Positions 44,100 to 56,440 of a stretch of 64,000 nt of DNA are shown here, one piece after another. Position 1 is the stretch's first letter. Each line of letters starts with the position of its first letter. The position numbers were made by a program, and so were the translations under genes. The stretch is taken from positions 46,584,148 to 46,648,147 of the forward strand of contig OY744615.1 of NCBI GenBank assembly GCA_963556255.1, given 5' to 3'. The DNA comes from Allolobophora icterica (taxonomy: Eukaryota; Annelida; Clitellata; Crassiclitellata; Lumbricidae). Under the pieces are notes generated by a model. The model had not been told where the DNA came from and made no database searches. It saw nothing but the letters and a program-made list of their open reading frames with translations.

Positions 44100-44136
44100 A
44101 ACACCTTTAAATCGTCTGATATCAAGGCTATATATT
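44100..44136 (+). promoter_or_regulatory. PSE/TATA-like unit
   Basis: CACCTTTAAA at 44102 and TATATATT at 44129; spacing 27. The 45-bp lead-in (GTCGTACAAC, acgtgtaaa) is shared with the 35.2, 46.7 and 47.4 kb units. Confidence 0.65.
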
Positions 44137-44636
44137 TCATTTTGACGACTGTAGTTTGATGATTTGTAGTGGAGGTATCGGTCAGTTAGTGAGACCGTCA
44201 AGTAATCTAATCTTAAAAGATAAAAAATATTAACGACTTCATATTTCTCGGACTTGGCATATGATATTACATTCCATGGACAGTCCTTTCCATCGCCGTC
44301 TGATCTACTTTTGAGCAGCTATGTCTCAGAGCAGACTCTTCCCTCTTCTCAGCAATCTTGGTGAATGAGGGGCACATTTGGCATGACCTGCTCCCACCGG
44401 TTAAGCCATCCGTCTATCATATGAGAGCGAGGACCACGATCTTTCACTTGAGCGAATACATACATTCTGCTGTTTAACTGAGTTACTCCCTTTGGGAAGG
44501 AGAGTAACCAACAGAGCCACCTTCTGTTTGTCCCCCAAATGACAGCATAGAAAGTTAGAGAGACTTGGCGATCTCTTTGTTGACACGCAAATGTCATTTC
44601 TGCGTTGGTCCATTGATGCGCCTATAGGTAAACGGA

Positions 44637-44736
<100 letters not shown>

Positions 44737-44869
44737 CTTCCTGCATACCTGCATTGTTTAGAGCAGTTGTGCATTTATTTAAGCCTCTTCTTAGCTTTTA
44801 GAGATAGACGCAAGATAGATACTTTGCGAGTGGTAAATCCATCGGAAAAACCATGATGGCTCGGCGTCA

Positions 44870-45200
44870 AAATTGGGGCAGAAATTCACGATTTCATCGA
44901 AATGTAATAAACTGTTTGCCAGGAAAATTATGGAATTTCTAGATCTCTTCCAGGCAAATGGTAAATTGTCCAGCTTCCTTCCACGAAAATGACAGAATTT
45001 TCAGGTGTTTAGCTCGAACCTGGTATAATTTCCAGATTTCAACAACGCAAATTGTAAATTTTATAGACGTTGGCGATGAGTTATTGCGAATTTTCATTGT
45101 CCACGAAGTAGAAATCGTTGGAAATTAACATATTATTTCCCATCCAATGAAGGAATCTTCCATCACAATTAATTTATCGCTCTCTTTCAACAGCGGGAAA
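44870..45200. repeat. low-copy repeat shared with 47215-47290 and 47815-47890
   Basis: ccaggcaaatggtaaattgt, ccacgaaaatgacagaattt and cccatccaatgaaggaatct each recur near 47.2 or 47.8 kb. Confidence 0.6.
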
Positions 45201-45367
45201 GTTCTTATCTCTAAGTTCTATCGTATACCCACTATGCCACTGTCCGCTCTCTGCTAGTTGCCAGTCTGAAGCATGGATAAAGGAGGAGGGCTTCGTCAAC
45301 GTCGCTAGCAGCCATAAGATGTCTTCAAACAAAGGAAACTACCGATGGGTTAGGGCGGTCTCTTAAA

Positions 45368-45404
45368 AACACCTTTGGAACGTTGTCAACTTATGCTATA
45401 TAAG
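45368..45404 (+). promoter_or_regulatory. PSE/TATA-like unit
   Basis: CACCTTTGGA at 45370 and TATATAAG at 45397; spacing 27. Confidence 0.58.
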
Positions 45405-46068
45405 TGTGGGACACAGTAAAATTACATAGAAACTCCTCCACTAATCTCACTGTAGAAGTGCCAGTCAACAGCCTGGAGAAAGAAGGATGGCAACTGCCCT
45501 GGCAGCCATAAGATGGAAATTACTACAACATGTAATCCGTCAACAGTAGAAGATTAACCCGCCTTGATTGATCGCGATGCTATTAACGTCATCGGTCCAG
45601 ATAGTTCTGCGTTGAGGGAAGACTTTAAGAGCTGTGGATGACGACTAAGGTCAATAGGAAAGCGTGGGGTGGACGGTAGAAGTGTATCAATGGTTCAAAG
45701 TCGCTTAGATCCGATGGGGTCAAGTTCGACCACCTGTCGTCCTCCGCGCGGATTAATCTATTCCTTCCAGTACCGAGCACGGCCTCCCGAATTGGTAAGG
45801 CATTTCTGACACTGTGCATAACAAAGATGATTGGCGTCTCCCTCCTCCTTCCACTGGGTTTGGAACTGGCACTGCCAGAGAACGGGCGATGACAGTAGTA
45901 GTCAGGTCTGCATTAAGGCTAGTGCGGGCCTAGGTGCTGTGATACCTATATAGCCATCAGCGTGGGCCACAATTACAAGTGTAATAACAAAAATTAAGGT
46001 ACTTTCGAAAATGCAGGCCCCTCAAAACTGTCGATATCAACGGCCTTTGTTGCCATAAGATCTCGTTT

Positions 46069-46301
46069 ATCCATCCACCTATCCATCCATCCATCCATCC
46101 ATCCATCCATCCATCCATCCATCCATCCATCCATCCATCCATCCATCCATCCATCCATCCATCCATCCATCCATCCATCCATCCATCCATCCATCCATCC
46201 ATCCATCCATCCATCCATCCATCCATCCATCCATCCACCCACCCACCCACCCACCCACCCACCCATCCATCCATCCATCCATTCATCCATCCATCCATCC
46301 A
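46069..46301. repeat. (ATCC)n with internal (ACCC)n
   Basis: ATCC run with a seven-unit ACCC block near 46237-46264; minus-strand MDGW frames are artefacts. Confidence 0.95.
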
Positions 46302-46730
46302 TTGCTACCTTCCAAAGAAACTCTTAGTAAGCTTCGGTGGGTTCGATTTCGACATCAGACCATATGAGAGGCAGCCACGAATACAGAGTATTAGCCACTT
46401 TATATTTCTCGGCCTTGGAATATGACATCTCATGCCCAATCCTCTTCCTCGCTTCTGATTTTTCAGTCGGACCAGAGTGTAACCCATAACCCACGTCGCC
46501 GATGACTCATGTCACTACACGCGTGCGAGGTTTATAGTTGTCAAATCAAGAAGCTTAGGCCTACTCATCGATTTTGCTATTCAATGCATTTTCTTAAATT
46601 CTAATCAGTCACATGGCAACAGAATTATTGTTCAGAAACTTCTTCTTGTGTGAGGTTAGTTTTCAGTTAGCGAGAACAGCCGTCAGATGTCGTGAAACGT
46701 TCGATTCTACGTCTAAAGTTATACATTTTA

Positions 46731-46767
46731 GACACCTTTAAATCGTATTTCTCTGAACCTATATATA
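46731..46767 (+). promoter_or_regulatory. PSE/TATA-like unit
   Basis: CACCTTTAAA at 46733 and TATATATA at 46760; spacing 27. Confidence 0.65.
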
Positions 46768-47408
46768 TGTCATTTCGCTCCATTTGTCTTATGTATCAGT
46801 CCTGCAGTCAGAGTAGTGTATTAATCTAATTAATCTGATCCGACGAGTGGCAGCCATGGGTATCATGTACCAGCGTCGTCACATTCTTGGCCTCAGCATA
46901 TGTTGTTGCATGACCAGTCATCTCCCTCGCCACAGTTTGCTCGCATTAGGACGGAGCGTAACCAACAGCGCCACCTTCTATTTGTCTCCCAAATGATTGC
47001 ATAGAAAGTGGACAGAACTGGCGATCTCTTTATTGACACGCAAATGTCATTTCTGCGTCAGTGCATTGATGAGAAGGGAATGAACCACTGCCGTCTAATC
47101 ACATCTTTGAATTTATATAGCGCTATCAAAGGTTTGGTAATAGGCAAGGCGTCGACTATACAAGCGTTATGTGTACTTGACATTAAAGTAGCGCGTCTTA
47201 TGGAAAACGCATCTGCACAATATATATCGATTTCTACCAGGCAAATGGTAAACTTTCCATCTATCTACCACGAAAATGGCATAATTTTCAGCTGATTACA
47301 CATGTCACACAGAAGTTTAATATTTTTTCTCGTGTAGGGTAAGATTTACGTTAACGACTTTGGCAACCGCCAGAAGTCGCTACACCTTACGTGTAAAGCG
47401 GATTTTTA

Positions 47409-47445
47409 GACACCTTTAAATCGTTCCATTCGGAGGATATATTAA
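47409..47445 (+). promoter_or_regulatory. PSE/TATA-like unit
   Basis: CACCTTTAAA at 47411 and TATATTAA at 47438; spacing 27. Confidence 0.63.
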
Positions 47446-47974
47446 AGTCGTTGTCTCTTTTGATGAATAGGTTGTTTTGTAGTCTAGTAATTAGTTTTAG
47501 TGAATTCATTGTTAAATAGTCCAGCAAAAGATCAGACAGTCAATTAATCTAACCACAAGAGAGGCAGCCATGATACGATACATTAGCGGCTTCGTAATTC
47601 TTGGCCTCGGCATATGAGAGCCAGTGGCTAGTCCTCTCCTTTGTCGTCTGATCTTTCAGTTCCAGCGAACGCGGTCTTTTCTTTCGTCTGCGTAACTGAG
47701 TTAGTTGCTTGGTAACGGTATTGAAAATTTACATAGCGCCACTTCAATAGAGACACATCAGAGGCTTGCTTGCTTTGGGGCGATATTTTCAATGCTTCTT
47801 TGCTGTATAAATCTTTGGCAATGAACATATTTCCCATCCAATGATGAAATCTTCCATCACAGTTAATGGACATCTCTCTGTCAGCGGTGAAATAAATATA
47901 TTTATTACTTCAAAGTTTAACGTTGTCTTATGACATCAGAGGTCGTTGAGGGCAATTTAAAAATGTACATAATT

Positions 47975-48065
47975 ATATATTGTATTGCATTGTATCTGAA
48001 CATTTATAAAACGCCTCTCACAGTGTTCGCTAATCTGAGGCGCTCCCAGTGCGAAAGACCCAGAA
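47975..48065 (-). mobile_element. LINE 3' tail (family 5)
   Basis: Read on the minus strand it is the terminal tail only, with aggcgttttataaatg and a short pentanucleotide repeat. Confidence 0.55.
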
Positions 48066-48199
48066 TAATGGTTGGTTAGTAATACACTGTGTCATAACTA
48101 AGATGGTTAGCGTCGCCCTCCTCCTTTCTACAGGATTGGCACTGCCATGTGCACATAATGAAATGAACGACACCATTAAAACATGTCAAAACCGAGGCT

Positions 48200-48900
48200 T
48201 ACAATGTCACTAATATCCATTGTTTAACAACGCTTAGAGCATTACAGCTGACAATGTCTATGATAAACATACTGTGATAAAACGGTTTGATGCAAATAAA
48301 ACAGTATTCCGCAATACTTGTCTCACACAAGAAATATTAAAAGCTAAGAACAATCTTAATGAACATTTCAAATGCACAAGAGATTCTCAGTCTAGTTATT
48401 CCAGTATTAAAATCTATAAAAAAACACGTTATATATAATTATAATTATAATTGTTTACGGTTTTGTTTCAATATATGCAAATGGTTACCATATTTCCCTT
48501 CTTGTAGCACATAACTGCAATATTATACATGGAAGTTGTTACTCTAAACATAAATAAAACTATTTGCGTTATTTAAGATAGATATTCTTGAAAGATTCTA
48601 ATGAAGCAAGAGAGTCGATGACCCTGGAGTTAATAAACCAGTGGCGGAGAATTATTTAAACAGTTGATGAGCTCACAAAAAGTGGTGTTAAAAATTACGC
48701 CCATGTGCTCCTGAATGGCATGGTAGTTGACGTACATGTATATTACATTACAACTAGTGAGCACTTTGTGAACATACCTAAGTAACAATACCATTACTAT
48801 CTTTGTAACTTTCGTTATCTTTATTATATCTTCAGTACGCTGGCTGTCTTTATTGGAGCTACGTATTTTATAGTATTATCATTATCTTTATTGTCTATAT
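48200..48900. other. AT-rich DNA without recognised features
   Basis: Nothing is supported here; it would be the 5' flank or first intron of NDRG copy C. Confidence 0.55.
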
Positions 48901-48943
48901 CTCCATATATGTCTCCTTTTTTTACATTTATTGTCGTTTGAAG

Positions 48944-49017
48944 GTGCATTTTCGACGAAATTAATCCACCACGAAATCATCTGTCCTCAAATTGGAAACA
49001 TTAACGTCTACATCCAA
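48944..49017 (+). CDS. NDRG-like N-terminal exon (copy C)
   Basis: This 74-bp candidate ends at a strong donor (CAA|gtaagt). The acceptor used here (tgtcgtttgaag) follows a T-rich tract but is weak. After two bases of a split codon it is open for 24 codons, including EIICPQIGNINVYIQ. This fits the NDRG N-terminal hairpin, where an acidic/threonine segment is followed by G-x-[LVI]-x-V. It ends in phase 0, and the exon at 60517 begins in phase 0 with GTK, so the join reads through without a break. The intron would be 11.5 kb and is filled with LINEs and DNA transposons. On its own the exon would be weak; the fit to the next exons raises it. The initiating exon is not identified. Confidence 0.58.
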
Positions 49018-49144
49018 GTAAGTGGGACTCGATAGCCGATTGGTTAGAACTATCTTTAGACACCTTTAAAACTTATCAACCGAAGCAATATAGCCATGCG
49101 ACATGAGAGGCTATTGGTTGTCCAGCTTCCACCACTTCATGTAA

Positions 49145-49450
49145 TTGTAAAAATTTGTAATTGTAATTGAACATTTATATAGCGCCACTAAAATCAGCGG
49201 CGCTCTCTACGCACATCACTGCCAAAACTGGCAAAAAGAAAGGTTTTCAAGCGTCTACGGAACTGAAGAGGAGAGAGGACAAGAAGCTCCTGGCGGAGGG
49301 TCTGGGGAAGACTGTTCCAGGCTGAAGGACCCACATAGGCAAAGCTCCTGGATTGGGCCGTGGAAGAGTGCATACGCGGAACAACCATAAGGCCACGTGC
49401 TGTATTACGCCATAGGAACGCTGAGAATTGCATATCTTTTCTTCTCATTT
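49145..49450 (-). mobile_element. CR1/L2-type LINE, 3' fragment (family 2)
   Basis: The minus strand encodes AQSRSFAYVGPSAWNSLPQT then LQFRRRLKTFLFASFG and ends in a tail with ggcgctatataaatgttcaa and ATTACA repeats. It begins about 130 bp after the NDRG-like N-terminal exon and lies in its intron. Confidence 0.72.
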
Positions 49451-49639
49451 CAAGTTCTCCAACTGAGCCATATCAAACACTGAGCCACGGCGCTCTAACG
49501 ATCTCCCTCCGGAATACTCACATTTTCGATTCCTCCATTATCACGACAACCTGCCCTCCATCATCCGCATCAGGCTCCTCCATCCATCACCCTCTGGTTT
49601 CCATTCAAAACTAAAGTGTAGCCTTATCTGGAATTCCTG

Positions 49640-49868
49640 CCTTGACTCATCTGATCATCCACCTTCCAATTCTTCTCGACCTACACGACATCCGCCTTAG
49701 CAGCTGCGCCGCCTCCTATTTTTATCTGACACTTCTGGAACCGGACTCGGATCTACTTTTGATTACATTCTGGAAACTCCTCTGAATTCACACAGCGCTC
49801 GTGAATAATCTGCTGCCCTGCGCTTGGCTTTCGAGTGGTGATTTAGAAGTTTAGAGTTTACCATTACG
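49640..49868 (+). repeat. dispersed repeat with GATTAC tail (family Y)
   Basis: A diverged copy (gaaccggactcggatctact, gcgctcgtgaataatctgct). Its tail ends 5 bp before a PSE/TATA unit. Confidence 0.6.
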
Positions 49869-49879
49869 ATTACTCTTTA

Positions 49880-49916
49880 GACACCTTTAAAACGTTGTTA
49901 ACCGATGCTATATATA
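49880..49916 (+). promoter_or_regulatory. PSE/TATA-like unit
   Basis: CACCTTTAAA at 49882 and TATATATAA at 49909; spacing 27. A weaker sister at 49061 has its TATA shifted and starting with A. Confidence 0.66.
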
Positions 49917-50254
49917 AATGACGCGCGGTATGCTAATTGTTAGTTTGTGTACCACATAATCTGATCTATAAACGAGGTCCATGATAACTTCGCTCAGAAC
50001 AAGCAATGGTTAACGCTGACGACATCGCGTGGATAATATGAAAACACTGTTCTTTTGGTCACAGAGAGAAAGAGGTGATTAGGGATTTGGGGAGAAAATG
50101 GAAAGGGGAGTGGGAAATGGATAAGGAGAGATAAAGAGAAACAACAGGAATTCTCTACACTAAAAAGACTTTGCGCTCTGTGTGATGTAAGCTAGTGAAT
50201 GAATGAATGAATGAATGAACAAATGAATGAATAAATAAATGAATGGATGGAGGG

Positions 50255-51245
50255 ATGGAATTGTATTGTATTGTATTGTATCTAGAAATTTATAAAGCGC
50301 CTCTCGCAGAATAACTATTCAGAGGCGCTCTCAGCACAGTAGCCCCGGGGAAACAGAAATGCCTTTAGAGAACGCGAGACCGATGAGGAAAAGCCAGTCA
50401 TTAGTTTGGCCCTGAGCAGAGGGGGAAGGTCATTCCAGATCGTGGAACCCACTACAGCAAACGCACGGTACTGGGCCAAGGCAGTTTTAGCCCTGGGAAC
50501 AAAAAGATCAAGCCGATTTACAGAGCGCAATGGGCGAGAAGAAGATGCAGATAGCGGTTTACGCAGATAGTTCGAGAGATATTTCGGGGCAGTAGGCTGC
50601 TGAGATTTAGAGACAAGGAAAAGGATCTTATATCGGATGCGCGCAGCAATAGGGAGCCAGTGAAGGACATCAAGCATGTAAGCAGAGATATGGCACACCG
50701 GGGGAGTCGAGCGATGAGCCTAGCAGAAGCATTTAGAACAGATTGAAGGGGGAGAGACGCTGCTTGGGGAGACCCATGAGGAGCGAGTTGCAGTAGTCCA
50801 AGCGTGAGCAGACAAATGCATGGACTATGGTGGTAAAGACAGAAGGTGAGACAGAGCGTCTGATGGCCCTGAGACGCCTCAGTTGAAAGAAGCAGGAGCG
50901 AGTCATGTTGGAGACATGCTCTGTGAACGTGAGGGAGGAGTCAAGTGTGACACCCAAGTTGCGGACGGTGGAAGAGTAGGTGTAAGCAGGAAATTTCTCA
51001 GTCATCAATGGAAAATTAAGTTTAGCAAGCTGCTGTCTAGTCCCAATCCAGATCAATTGAGTTTTAGCAGTGTTTAGACAGAGACGGTTAGTCGACATCC
51101 AGTAGTGAATGTCAGAGACAAGATGGTCAATGGAGCAAACAAGGGAGAGTTGATCACTTGACGGACCATGTACAAAAGCCTGGGCATCATCTGCATAAAG
51201 ATGGCCATTTGCCCCATGTTTAGAAATAAAGTAATTAATGTATGT
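50255..51245 (-). mobile_element. CR1/L2-type LINE, truncated reverse transcriptase 3' half (family 1)
   Basis: This is the 3' part of ORF2 on the minus strand. It runs from the residues around the YADD box (HLYADDAQAFVHG near 51190) through NRLCLNTAKTQLIWIGTRQQ, RNLGVTLDSSLTF and RLDYCNSLLMGLP, then LHWLPIAARIRYKI, PKYLSNYLRKPLSASSSRPL and AVVGSTIWNDLP. One frameshift lies near 50710-50735. It is 5'-truncated at the right edge, where GAAT-rich DNA begins. The tail has GTATT repeats at 50263-50280. Confidence 0.82.
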
Positions 51246-51329
51246 TAATATGAATATGAATGAATGAATGAATTAGCGAATATTGATTACGAACGATCGA
51301 ACGAATGCATACCGTATTATTGCGTAGTG

Positions 51330-51590
51330 TCGACTTTATTGCGGACCAAAGTGTGCTGTGCTAAATCGACCTGGCGTTGGAAAATGATGGATGTGGAATG
51401 GGTCGCGTCTAATGGCTGATAGAACAGAATGTGGAAGTGTGGAGGAGAAGTGGGATACGTTGGAAAACAAGTCATTTTGCCAAAATGTTGTGGTTCGAGA
51501 TATCGGTAGGGAGGCATTGGAAGAGAGAAGTACGCACTGGCGTAAACTTGTCCAAAATATGGGGGGATTTGGCTATTAATTCTACACTTG
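51330..51590 (+). mobile_element. possible RTE-type LINE 3' end
   Basis: The frame ends VVRDIGREALEERSTHWRKL then a stop. A C-terminal block of arginine-rich D/E-R-x-x-W-R is seen at the end of RTE-like polyproteins. The rest of the frame is not recognisable. Confidence 0.35.
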
Positions 51591-52034
51591 TTGCATTGGA
51601 TGTACAGTCCATCTCAATTATTGGGGGGAGCACTGCCCCGGCTGCCCCCTCCCAAAGTCCACGCCTATGGAAGTACGCACTGTTGAATATAACGTTAGAT
51701 TTTACATATGCAGGGTTTTATTAACCAACCTAATCTAATCAAATCTCATTTCATCAAGTCTAATCTAGTTGAGATTAGTCTAACAAAGCAAATAGGCTAG
51801 ACTAGCATGGCCTGGTCTAACCTTAATCTTATCTAATCTATGCCTCGTTATCATGGTGCACAAGGACATAATCGATGGTCGCATCGATAGAAATCCTGAT
51901 CGATTATCAGAATCCGTTGTAGACGCACAGTCGACATGAAAACACCTTTCAACAAATAGCGCTACAAAAATTAATGGCTACATGCTGCTGATTACACCAA
52001 ATGTACTTACCCTTGCCAATCTGCAATGGTAATT

Positions 52035-52145
52035 TTAATCTAATCACAGATTTATATAGCGCCTCTTCAAAAGAAACTCAACAGAGACGTTCCGAACTAA
52101 CGACGGAAAACGAGGGTAAAGCAAAAAAGGTTTTCAAGTTTAACG
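52035..52145 (-). mobile_element. LINE 3' tail fragment
   Basis: The tatatagcgcctcttcaa motif followed by an opposite-strand remnant resembling KTFFALPSFS marks a short 3' tail of the CR1/L2 group. Confidence 0.4.
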
Positions 52146-52395
52146 AAATTGTGTCATATCAAAGATGATTAGAGTCGCCCTCCTCCTTCTTTCTCAAGGC
52201 TTCGGACTGTCACCAGCTGAGCGCAACAGCGGTAGAATTATTATTATAAGCATACACAACCCTCTATTATAAAAGTGAAATTAGTCATTACCATTTACCA
52301 TTGTTTGACGATATCTTATTGTGGCTTTCAGGCCAGTACAGTTGACGTCGACCTACTTCATGAAGATAATATTAAAAGGATGTGAACAAAGGTTA

Positions 52396-52432
52396 GATAT
52401 ATAATAGCATTAGGAAACGAATTAAAGGTGTC
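52396..52432 (-). promoter_or_regulatory. PSE/TATA-like unit
   Basis: Minus strand: CACCTTTAAT from 52430 and TATATATC from 52403; spacing 27. Confidence 0.6.
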
Positions 52433-52750
52433 GGAAATTGTGCCTACATTTGACTTTAACGACAAAATTATAGGTTAAATGCCTAAAATCTTTTGGTTTA
52501 ACGACATCGTTTGGAAAATTCTAAAAGATTGAACGAACGAAAACTAAAAGATGTAATGAAAAATAGATAAAACTGCAAAAGGTATCAACAGTTGGTAGAT
52601 ATAGGAAGTTGCTCTTTTTAACGACGCTGTGTTCATCATCCAAGGGACAAAAATGTATTCTAACGATCAATAGACTTCGTCAAATGTTTGTTCCCTCGTT
52701 CAAACCTCATCTCGGTATACATACAGAACTATATTATCCTAATCAAGATA

Positions 52751-52752
<2 letters not shown>

Positions 52753-52826
<74 letters not shown>

Positions 52827-52865
52827 GGTGGGTGGGTGGGTGGGTTTGGTGGGTGTGTGTGTGTT
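52753..52865. repeat. (GT)n(GGGT)n microsatellite
   Basis: GT run of about 65 bp, then GGGT units. Confidence 0.95.
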
Positions 52866-53089
52866 TGTGTGTTCGTATCTATGGATGGAAAGACGTACAT
52901 ACGGAGATAGTTAGACATAGAAGAGATAAGAGTATACCATTAGCCTCGAAGATTTGCGACCACAGTCAGACAGAAATTGACCTTGAGTAAGCAGAGATAA
53001 CAGCGTCCCAGTTACAACATCAATGACGTCCATGTTGCTGAGAAAGATCCGAAAGAGTCCAAGGAATTCGAAACCTGTCAGCCGATTAT

Positions 53090-53240
53090 TAATTGTAATC
53101 GTAATCGTAATTTCGTGAGTTCTACTGAACCCAAAGCTACGTCACGTGAAAGCGCTTATTAACAGGCGCTCAGTCAAGGCAACTCGCTATAGGCAGGTAT
53201 AGGGTCAGAATAGATTCCAGGTCAATATGCAAATGGTTAG
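53090..53240 (-). mobile_element. LINE 3' UTR fragment (family 3), second copy
   Basis: This segment repeats the 3' UTR of the element to its right (53255-53440): both have agcttattmacaggcgctyag-like and ataggcagg-like parts. It ends in CGATTA repeats at 53095-53112. It is a second, shorter insertion next to the first. Confidence 0.5.
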
Positions 53241-53249
53241 ACAGGAAGA

Positions 53250-54800
53250 CAGTGAGACTCGTAATCTCCGGATTTCTACAGCGCCCAAAAAAGCGAAGTC
53301 GCGGGAACCAGCTTATTCACAGGCGCTTAGACAAATCAAAAACGATAGGCGGGGGGGGGTCGAATCGTTTCCAGGCCAAGATCCAAAGGAGTCAGTCAGG
53401 AAGACAGTAAGACGGCTAAGGTGGGTGGTGTTTAGGGTTTAGACGGCGAGGGGGTGGACAGAGGAGGAGGAATCGGGATAGGATTTGTGAAAGTGCAGTG
53501 TTTTCAGTTTTGAGTGAAAGACCTGTGGATATATAGCAAGTGGTGAAGTTTTGGTGAGTTCGTAGGATGGATCTGAAATTTCTCTCAGTGCTGGTGGGAG
53601 TTTGTTCCAGAGGGGTGGGACAGCTATGGCTATGGAGCGATTGGCAAATTTTAGCGATGAGGTGACGGAAGGGCGGAGCAATGTTAGGGCAGAAGAGGAG
53701 CGGGTTGAGCGGAGTGGTTGGACCGTGAACAGCTGTCGGAGATAAGAGGGCTGGGAAGATTGGAGTGTATTGTAGGTAAGTGATATGATTTTATATTCTA
53801 TTCGCTCGGGTATTTTAAGCCAGTGGAGAGATTTGAGGACAGGGGTGATGTGGTGGTGCTTGGGGGTTTTAGTCACAGCGCGGGCAAGTGCATTTTGAAT
53901 GGCTTGGAGGCGGTTTATTTGGGTGATGTCGATGTTTAAGAAGAGTGCAGAGAGGAGAGGAGAGTCTGCAGTGAATGTGTTGCAGTAATCTAATTTTGCG
54001 TGGACTATAGAAGTAGCTATTTTGGATGCAGTTTTGAAGTCTAGCATTGGGCGAATTCTGCGAAGGTCACGGATGTGCATGAAGCAAGAGCGGGAGAGGT
54101 GGGTGATATGGTCGGAGAAGCTGAGGTGCTGGTTAAAAATCACGCCTAAGTTGCGAACAGGAGAGTCTGCAGTGAATGTGTTGGTGGAGGTAGAGTCGAG
54201 GTTGAGGGTAATGGATGGATCTGGGATTTTCTTGAGTTGATCGCGCAGGCCTATGAGTATGAATTCCGTTTTAGCTGGGTTTAAACACAAGAGATTTGAT
54301 GACATCCAGGAAGAGATTTTGGTAACTACGTGGAGAAGATGATCTATGGAGTGGGAGAAGCTGGTTGGAGAGAAAGAGATGACTAGCTGTGTGTCATCAG
54401 CATAAAGGTGATGATGAACTGAAGATGCTTTAATAAGTGAGCTGAGAGGAGTAGTGTAGAGGATAAACAGAAGGGGCCCAAGAACAGAACCTTGTGGAAC
54501 ACCACAGGTGAGAGGGCATGATTCGGATGAGGTTTCCGTTTTTACAGAGAACGAGCGGGAAGAGAGGTATGACTCAATCCAGAGGAGAGCAGTGTCAGTA
54601 AAACCAAACCAGGTTGACAGTCTTTGGAGTAAGATGTTGTGGTCAATGGTATCAAAGGCTGCAGAAATATCAAGGAGGCAGAGACAGGAGACCTGTTGAT
54701 GAGACCTGTTGATGAGAGATAGCAGAAACGAGTTTATTGTAGAGGGAAGTGAGACGGGTGCACGGAGGATGGTGTTCAGGAGGGGTTTGCCTAACTGTGA
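53250..54800 (-). mobile_element. CR1/L2-type LINE, reverse transcriptase to 3' end (family 3)
   Basis: The minus strand encodes most of a reverse transcriptase: LLDISAAFDTIDHN (54640-54690), CGVPQGSVLGPLLFILY (about 54450-54510), HHLYADDTQ (about 54390-54420), then NLLCLNPAKTEFILIGLRDQ, VRNLGVIFN and KLDYCNTF, followed by the post-RT domain HWLKIPERIEYKII and PPLWNKLPPALREI. The catalytic DD of YADD is present. Only a short segment upstream of the RT core remains. A 13-bp tandem duplication at 54691-54716 breaks the frame just upstream of LLDIS. The longest uninterrupted frame covers 53439-54305. Confidence 0.86.
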
Positions 54801-55099
54801 TAGTAATTAGTAATCTTCTTTAGCGCCAATGTCTAATGCACAAGGGATCAACCGATAGAGCACCAAAACTAAGCCTTAATCAGATCAATATCCAGAAGAT
54901 CAGTCTCGCCCTTCTGTGGAGCATTGTAATTGTAATCTGACATCTATAAAGCGCCACACCAGGAAAAATATACGCAACTCTGTATATAAAGAGTTATTAG
55001 CCGTTCCATTGTTTAACAACATCTTGTGGCTGCCAGTTGACGTGGACCTACTTCGGATGTATCATCTAAAAAAAATTAATAGGACATGAATAGAAATCT

Positions 55100-55135
55100 T
55101 ATATATAAACGTTGTGGAATCGATTTAAAGGTGTC
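55100..55135 (-). promoter_or_regulatory. PSE/TATA-like unit
   Basis: Minus strand: CACCTTTAAA from 55133 and TATATAAG from 55107; spacing 26. Confidence 0.6.
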
Positions 55136-55440
55136 TAAAACTGAGCCCACATTTGAAGTTGGTATTGACTGTAGCAACAACATTTTAGATATCGACAGTT
55201 GGTAGATCAATCAATATAATGAAAGTTACTTCTTTAACGACGTTGTGTGCATGATACATCATGAGACAAATATATGATAATCGGAAGTTCACACTTTTCT
55301 TCTCTTTCTCTCAATTACTTTGATCAAACGACGCATGATTGAATCTGCAACACAATGATCATGATTATGATCAGCGTCTTCTTCCACAGTAGGTCAGATC
55401 ATAGCAGTCTCGATCTCGGACCACTTGTCACGGTGCAATC

Positions 55441-55790
<350 letters not shown>

Positions 55791-55924
55791 CGTCTCCGGT
55801 CTGACTTTATTTTTTAACCCACTCAAAAACTAGGAATATTTGCTCCCTCGTTCAAACCTCATCTCGGTAAACACAAAGAACTAGGTTTTCCAAATAAGAT
55901 CCGAAAGAGTCCAAGGAATTTGAC

Positions 55925-56440
55925 TCCTGTCTACCGAGTATTTAATTGTAATCGTAATCGTCGAGAGTTCTACAGCGCTCATAATAGCTACGTCACGGGA
56001 ACGAGCATATTACAGGCGCTCAGTCAAAACAAACTCGAGAGGCAGGTAGGGTCAGGGCCACCGACAGAAATTCCGGGCCCCTAGGCAGAGCAGTCACGGG
56101 CCCCAAAACTATTATTAGGCTTTATGAGAAAAGTTGATTGAGGGCCCGGCCCGGGCCCCTAAAAATCACCGGAAAATCGCCGGGCCTCTGGGCATTTGCC
56201 CCCCCCCCCCGCCCCTCCCTCTCGGCGGGCCTGGGTAGGGTCAGAATCGGTTCCGGGTTAAGATCCAAGAGGTTAGGATTATAGGGAGGCAGACACTTAG
56301 ACGGCTACGGTGGATGGAGCTTAGAAATGGGGCGACGAGAGAGGTAAGTGGAAGAGGAGGAATCGGGAGAGGATTTGTGGAAGAGCAGTGTTTTTAGTTT
56401 TTGTCGAAAAACCTGTTTATATAGAGAAAGAAGTGTAGAT
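55925..56440 (-). mobile_element. LINE 3' end (family 3) with nested MITE
   Basis: The minus strand encodes FRQKLKTLLFHKSSPDSSSS, matching the C-terminus of the element at 53250-54800, then the shared 3' UTR and a CGATTA tail. A 181-bp hAT-like insertion interrupts the UTR at 56053-56233. Confidence 0.7.
56053..56233. mobile_element. 181-bp hAT-type MITE inserted in a LINE tail
   Basis: Imperfect terminal inverted repeats (CAGGGCCACCGACAG versus CAGGCCCGCCGAGAG) are flanked by a perfect 8-bp duplication, ggtagggt (56045-56052 and 56234-56241). The interior is GC-rich with GGGCCC runs. It splits the LINE 3' UTR at 55925-56440, so it is younger than that LINE. Confidence 0.87.

Noticed and set aside
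45957..46302. MDGW repeat protein on the minus strand
   Set aside because: Pure ATCC microsatellite, open in several frames.
51610..51670. DNA-transposon end in cggctgccccctcccaaagt
   Set aside because: Suggestive G/C-run end, but no partner end or target duplication could be found.
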